Source: Sepioteuthis lessoniana (lineage: Eukaryota; Mollusca; Cephalopoda; Myopsida; Loliginidae). Taken from it: a DNA stretch of 64,000 nucleotides. The stretch is from positions 55,899,310-55,963,309 of the forward strand of contig OY757911.1 of the NCBI GenBank assembly GCA_963585895.1. The letters are read 5' to 3'. A model generated the notes under the pieces. It saw only the letters and a list, made by a program, of their open reading frames with translations. It did no database searches and was not told the origin of the DNA. Below are positions 59,301 through 64,000 of this stretch, in pieces; position 1 is the first letter of the stretch; every line of letters starts with the position of its first letter. Both the position numbers and the translations under genes were made by a program.

Positions 59301-59595
59301 TTTTCCTGTATCCACTTTATGTAGGGTTGCTCCTAAAATAGCCATGTAGAGCAAGTTGGTTGTCTTCTGTTTTGTGTTTGCGTCTCTGATTGGTGTGGTT
59401 CCTTAGATCGTCATCCCTACACCTGAAAAAAAAAAAAAAACAGCCAACATTCGTAGAATGACGAACGGGTTTCCCATGTTGTCTATTAGGAGAGCACCTG
59501 CTGATTATGACACCCAAGCCTATTGATTTTGATTTTGATTCAACATTTTTATCATGGGTGGTATATTTTGGCTGTATCAGACACATGGTTTATTT
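56357..59595 (-). pseudogene. RLE-type LINE, longest copy
   Basis: The minus strand covers most of a single-ORF LINE. N-terminal-side block near 59230-59330: 'YRKRMIEIYQE' and 'SLRLAEQTRTIIKKGWFSDLE'. RT near 58070-58390: 'ITCLRIMWKILTAQ', 'LPEEQKG' and 'ALVDYKNPYGMVPQSWI', where motif A keeps the first Asp but the KAYD-like part is altered. Motif B is 'FQGDVLLPLLF' near 57945, and the catalytic motif 'YMDDIKLF' lies near 57815. The C-terminal RPD motif is near 56745 and the 'LWNMKMTIIPVVICEFGT' block near 56590. The 3' end meets ATT repeats at 56337-56356. Frameshifts and stops throughout; a 65-bp hairpin interrupts it at 57707. CCHC plus RPD-x14-D (known from other copies) supports an R2/R4-type RLE element. 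Confidence 0.82.
57707..57770. repeat. Perfect 29-bp inverted repeat (hairpin)
   Basis: Arms 57707-57735 and 57742-57770 are exact reverse complements with a 6-nt loop (CTAGTA). It sits inside the LINE copy, and the related copy at 60455 has no such palindrome. Confidence 0.97.
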
Positions 59596-59830
59596 ATTAT
59601 CTGTGCGCCTGACACAGATGTAACCGAGGACAGTCACAGTGACTCTTTAAGAACAGCGGGTCACAAAAAAAATATTTGATAAAATCTCTAGTTTTTAACT
59701 TTAAAGTCCGTTATCCTGCTATTTTTATACTTTATTTCTCGAAAAAAAGTACATGAACTAGTTTCACGTGTTCCTGTATCACCTTCTTGGTTTTACATTT
59801 AATACCCTATTTTTAGACTTTATTTCCACT
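59595..59830. other. Unassigned DNA between two LINE copies
   Basis: No feature recognised. Confidence 0.35.
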
Positions 59831-59834
59831 AAGG

Positions 59835-60795
59835 CTAGTTTCATTTTCTTAGCCCCATCCAGGTTTTTCCGCGAGACATGTTGCTTATTAGTCGCTTACA
59901 ATGCTGACAGAGTTGTTTTCTTTCCATTTTTTGTAGTTTTTGTTATTCTGTTGGCCATCATGTTGTCAGTATCGTTTCTGGTGACTAATCAGTCATCCTT
60001 CGTTCTTTCTATGTAGTCTTCGAGCCATTTTATCGATGTGACAACGCTGTCTTCACTGCCGGCAAAACCCTCTTTCTCCCTCTTTCTTAATACATCTAGT
60101 TTTTTCACATCGTCTCTATGATGTTATGCCTTATGTTTGATCATTAGTTTTCTTGATATTTAATCCATTTGCTTAAGTTCTCCGATCCATTTCACAAAGC
60201 GTCCCGAACCAGCCCAGGTATTTATTCCTTTGACATGGTTTCCCTTGGAGTTTTTTTTGTCTCGAGTAGCGTTCTAGTTCTTCTGAGATATTCTTTCTTA
60301 ATTTTGTCTTTTATTTCCACTTTTTAAGGTATCAGCTTTCAAGATGCCCAAGTATTTGTATGTTTCCTTTTCTCCAAGTGTTCTAATTTTGTTTTGATTT
60401 GGTTGTTCCATTCCGTCAGTCAGTTGTCTTTTGCCGCTTTTCATTACTACCATGGAACATTTTTCTATACCAGTTCCATTTGTATGTTCCGTCTGTATAT
60501 TCTAACTGCGTGTTTTAGATTTTCTAGTTGTTTTTCATTTTTTGCAAATAGTTTGATGTCATCCAAGTACGTTAGGTGATTGATGTTTTCTTGCGATCTT
60601 GTAAGTTTGTATCCAGCTTGTCATTTTTGAGTATGTGGTTAAGTGACATTAGGGCAATTATGAATAGTAATGGTTGAAACTTTGCTTCAGCTAAACATAT
60701 TCCTCCTGCTGTCAATTCGACTCTCCAGGTTTTTATGGTTTACTCGATAAAGTTTATGACTTTATCTGATATTTTGTACATTTTGTGGAAGAATA
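59835..60795 (-). pseudogene. RLE-type LINE, partial copy (RT palm to linker)
   Basis: Collinear with 57100-58070 of the longer copy: linker block 'TTTATTCCTTTGACATGG', 'AAGATGCCCAAGTATTTGTATG' (57590 equivalent), and the catalytic region remnant near 60555-60580. It ends abruptly at 60795 in the 'ISDDVINFIEK' region. Neither the 3' end nor the RLE domain is present, so it is an internal piece. Confidence 0.75.
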
Positions 60796-61420
60796 AAACT
60801 TAAAAACTCAGACTGTGAATTAAAAATCTACTTATAAAAATACACCCCCAAATTAATTTGGACATTTAAAGTTTCATGCAAAAAAAACATGACAATTTAG
60901 GTCGACCTAGCATGGTTAAAAACTTGTTATGATAGGGATGAAACCTAGTCTGGACAAATGTGTGAAAGTCACATATAAGAAAATAGTAAAATCGAAAACA
61001 TCACTCTAGATTTAGAACTCAATAAAACCTATGAAATTTTAGGAATTAATGAAACAAATGCATCAGTCCTACTATAAATAAATTTTAAGAAAATATGAAA
61101 AGAATGTTATTGGAGAATAACAGTCCTATTAAGAATAGAACTGAATGAAAAGTTAGAATTATTGCAATCGACTCCCTGGTAATATCAATAATGATAGAGT
61201 TTTAATACAATAAACTGGATGTTAGCTGAAGAAAATATATACTAAACTTAAGAAGCTAATAACTTGCCACAGAATGCACCACCCAAGAGCAAATATTGAA
61301 CGTATTTATGCCCAGAGACAATAGTGAAAGAGTATAGTTTAAACTAGACTTGACCAACGAAAAAATACTGTGTGATTAAAGAAATACTTAGACACTACGA
61401 CAGGTAAGATGATACCGTTA
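60796..61420. other. Unassigned AT-rich DNA
   Basis: No gene recognised; may be strongly eroded LINE sequence. Confidence 0.35.
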
Positions 61421-61424
61421 CTAA

Positions 61425-62446
61425 ATACACACGAAAAGCAAAAGAAAAAGAAACATTTAGAAAAGAGGTTAATATATTTGCGAATCAATTCAACTTCATA
61501 CCGAAAGAAATTGGCATAACAGATGGAACAATAGAGACAGCAATAAGATAAAGAAAGAAGCAAAAACATAATAAGGTAATCAATTTAAACACTCCTGGAA
61601 ACAGAAAAAAAATATCTACATGGACGATACGCGCAAAGACTTAAAAATGACGACATAGATAATGCTTGAAAAGTGCTGGTCTGAGAGCTGAGTCAATGGG
61701 TTTGATAATAGCAGCACAGGATCAGAGTCTTCCATCTACAGTCTATCAAGGAAATATAATTTTTAAAAAAATGAATGAACCCAATACATAGTTTGTGCGA
61801 ACAAAAACAGAATCAATTGACCAACTAGTGTCCGGTTGCTCGATCTCATCACCAATAAAATATTAAGAAAGATGTGATAGAACATAACAATAATTGGAAT
61901 GGATGTAAATCTATGGAATACTGGTTTGTGAAAAACGATATAAACACCAACCAGGACCAATAGCAGAAGGATTTTCTCAGGGACTTTGCTATGCAAACTG
62001 ATAGGAAAATCGAGAACTGTAAATGAGATATAGTGGTTAAGGACTATAAAAGAACCCATGGCTTATAATTGGCATGACAATGTCCACAGATGATATCATA
62101 CTAGTCAAATAATATAATAAAATAAGTGTTTACGAACAGCTTGAAAGAAAAATTGGGAAAATTAGGCTCATTAAAACATCCACGAGCCAGTAATAGTGGA
62201 TATAATCAAGAAATGCGTTGATAAACAAACTAACAAGATACCTGGCATTCCTAGCCAATATGAAATACAAAATAATGCACTTAGTGGAACAGCTCATCTC
62301 CTTTGTAGAGTACTATTGATGAGACTGAAAAATATCACCAAGCAGCAAAATTATAATTACATTGAATGCATACTGGAAGTTAGCTCCCCTCATCCTTGTT
62401 TTGGGCGAAGGCCAGTTGAAAGATTGTAGGAGACCAAAATAAAACT
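61425..62446 (+). pseudogene. Probable RLE-type LINE remnant (RT and linker)
   Basis: Plus-strand frames near 61625-61750 read 'GRYAQRLKNDDIDNA' and, in a shifted frame, 'LRAESMGLIIAAQDQSLPS', wording typical of the segment preceding the zinc knuckle in this LINE family. Near 61965-62095 a 'SQGL' and an 'STDDIILV'-like string may be eroded RT motifs B and C, out of their normal order. Heavily decayed and rearranged. Confidence 0.5.
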
Positions 62447-62562
62447 TAAATAATAATAATGAGAAGAGACCTGGAGACTTGAGGAGACTTGTTGTCACTC
62501 AATCTCCAGTGAAAGACCATCAGCTTATGCTAATGTGAAAAACTAATAATAATAATAATAAT
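62447..62562 (+). mobile_element. Minimal RLE-type LINE 3' end between TAA repeats
   Basis: (TAA)4 at 62448-62459, then only about 80 nt of LINE 3' end ('CTGGAGACTTGAGGAGACTTG', 'GTGAAAGACCATCAGC'), then (TAA)n at 62543-62561. Confidence 0.85.
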
Positions 62563-63409
62563 TGTGAAAAAAAGAGTAAAATACTAGACATGACTGGCTG
62601 GGCAATGTGATCCAATGGGGATTGTGCAAAAAATTGAAATTTGACCATAATAACAAATGGTATATACACAACCGGAGTCCATCCTGGAGAATGAAACGCA
62701 CTAAGTGCTATGGGACATGAGATGCAAACAGAAAATATAATTTCAGCTATACCAAGTGATATTCAACAAAAAAACGTGAACGAACCGAATAGTGAACTTT
62801 TCCGTCCCGGTAGCACACAGAGTAAAATTCAAAGAAAGAGAAAGGTGAGATAAATAACGAGATCTTATTAGAGAACTTAAAAAAAACTATGGAACACGAA
62901 GGTAACGGTTATACCAAATCTAATGGCTGCCCTTGGAACAATCCTCAAAGGATTGGTAAGAAAGTAAAAACGTAAAGTTGATGACCATAGTCGAGGGCGA
63001 CCAGAAGGTCCCTTTTTCAATTGCTACAATACCGTGGTATTGGGCGCAACTCCTTTCCCTGGATTGCTCCATTTTACCCTTGATATTGCCGACAGTTAAG
63101 CCAGGGGGTATCAAGTACCATTTTTAAAGTCTTTGGTATGACGCGACCTGGGATTGAACCCAGGTCTTCCGGACCATTGACGAACACTTTACTCACTAGC
63201 CCAGTGAGCCGGTCACTTTATTTACAGAGGATTTGTAAAGTGGCTAAAAAACTTGGAAATAAGAGGACAAATCAATATCATCCAGTCTACAGCATTATAA
63301 AGATCGACCAGAATATTGACAACACCCCTGCAAAGTTGAAGAGACTTGCTGCTTCTTAAACTCCAGTTAAAAACCATCGACTATTGCTGGTGTTAAAGGC
63401 ACTCAAAGG

Positions 63410-63411
<2 letters not shown>
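62563..63411 (+). pseudogene. RLE-type LINE 3' copy interrupted by a SINE
   Basis: Plus strand: 'LDMTGWAM' and 'KFDHNNKWYIHNRSPSWRM' from the region before the endonuclease motif, then 'NFSVPVAHRVKF' and 'GTILKGL', with the RPD motif itself lost. It is split by a family D SINE at 62961-63227, then resumes 'TNQYHPVYSIIKIDQN' and 'KLKRLAAS' in decayed form, with 3' UTR and (TAA)n. Confidence 0.75.
62961..63227 (-). mobile_element. tRNA-derived SINE, family D (copy 4, nested)
   Basis: Minus strand: A-box-like 'GGCTAGTGAGTAAAGTG', B box 'GGGTTCAATCCCAGG', body 'CAAAGACTTTAAAAATGGTAC'. Near-duplicated flanks 'AGGATTGGTAA' (62949) and 'AGGATTTGTAA' (63228) look like a target-site duplication in the LINE. 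Confidence 0.82.
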
Positions 63412-63492
<81 letters not shown>

Positions 63493-63499
63493 AAGAAGA
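63412..63499. repeat. (TAA)n-(GAA)n compound microsatellite at LINE tail
   Basis: About 17 TAA units then about 12 GAA units, directly after a LINE 3' end and directly before the next LINE copy. Confidence 0.95.
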
Positions 63500-63990
63500 A
63501 AAAAAGTTGAAGTTTGAAGAAATGGTACATGCACAACCAAGCATCTTTCCGAGAGACTGAGACGCACTAACTTCTCTTTTGAGATACATACGGATCACTA
63601 AATTTCGGCCAGACGACCAGATTTTATAATAATTAACAAAAAAAAAGAACTTTCAGTATTGTGGGCTTTCCTGTATCGGCAGTCCATAGGATGAAATTTT
63701 AAAAATGTGAAAAAAGGGACTTGTATCTCGACCTTGCTACGGAATTGAAAACGCTGTGGAACATGAAAGCGTCGATAATACCAATTGTAATTGGTGCTCT
63801 TGGTACAGTCTCCAAAAGATTAGTGCAAGGACTAGAGGAATTATCGAATGAGTGGAGACCATCCAAACAACTACGTTATTGAGATCAGACAGAATACTGA
63901 GAAGAGTCTTGGAAACTTGAGGAGACTTGTTGTCACTCAAACTCCTGTGACAAACTATCAACTCATGCTGGTATGAAAAACTATCAAAAG
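63500..63990 (+). pseudogene. RLE-type LINE 3' copy at window edge
   Basis: It starts at 'KKWYMHNQASF' next to the GAA repeat and passes the RPD region in damaged form. It then encodes 'CEKRDLYLDLATELKTLWNMKASIIPIVIGALGTVSKRLVQGLEEL', a shifted C terminus, and the 3' UTR 'TGTGACAAACTATCAACTCATG'. No TAA tail is visible before about 63990; the sequence ends at 64000. Confidence 0.8.
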
Positions 63991-64000
63991 AGAACTAATA

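Overview
This window looks like a gene-poor, repeat-saturated stretch of animal nuclear DNA, most likely from a mollusc and probably a cephalopod (octopus-like). The reasons are several families of tRNA-derived SINEs, many decayed non-LTR retrotransposons, long compound (TA)n(TG)n, (CT)n and trinucleotide microsatellites, AT-rich composition, and no convincing host gene. The organism call is inference, because no species-diagnostic gene is present. Almost every short open frame in the window lies in a repeat or in low-complexity DNA.

Layout. 0-5.4 kb: a head-to-head SINE pair, a decayed RTE-like LINE, then a run of 3' fragments of a second LINE. That second LINE carries a C-terminal CCHC knuckle and an RPD-x14-D restriction-like endonuclease motif, as in R2/R4-type elements, and ends in (TAA)n. 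5.4-7 kb: strongly purine-biased strand. 7.8-9.2 kb: a tRNA-SINE and a modular repeat, here called family C. 10.4-11.4 kb: an AT-rich degenerate satellite. 13.6-18 kb: a chain of minus-strand RLE-LINE fragments joined through ATT/TAA repeats, one of which has expanded an internal 98-bp segment into a six-unit minisatellite. 18-29 kb: SINEs, microsatellites, a foldback element at 22.2-22.5 kb, a 22-bp minisatellite at 25 kb and a decayed mariner at 28 kb. 29-31.7 kb: family C interrupted by a fairly young RTE-like LINE. 32-37 kb: large compound dinucleotide arrays. 38.8-43.2 kb: an LTR element with two ~745-bp LTRs and a target duplication, but no recognisable gag-pol. 43.3-49.6 kb: SINEs, the best-preserved RTE-like copy, a 3' scrap and a minus-strand copy. 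51-53 kb: family C, including one copy loaded with one-directional A-to-G changes. 56-64 kb: the longest RLE-LINE copy (minus strand), a second minus copy, then a plus-strand chain of 3' fragments with a nested SINE.

How the parts relate. SINE family B and family C share one 3' tail (around 'GGCATTAAATAACC...ATATGCCATAAAAC'), so they probably use the same LINE machinery for mobilisation. The RLE-LINE appears to insert into its own kind of TAA tail, which builds chains of truncated copies. The most unusual signal is at 51.48-51.82 kb. There one sense-oriented family C copy differs from its relatives mainly by A-to-G changes, as expected if an ADAR-edited RNA had been reverse-transcribed back into the genome.
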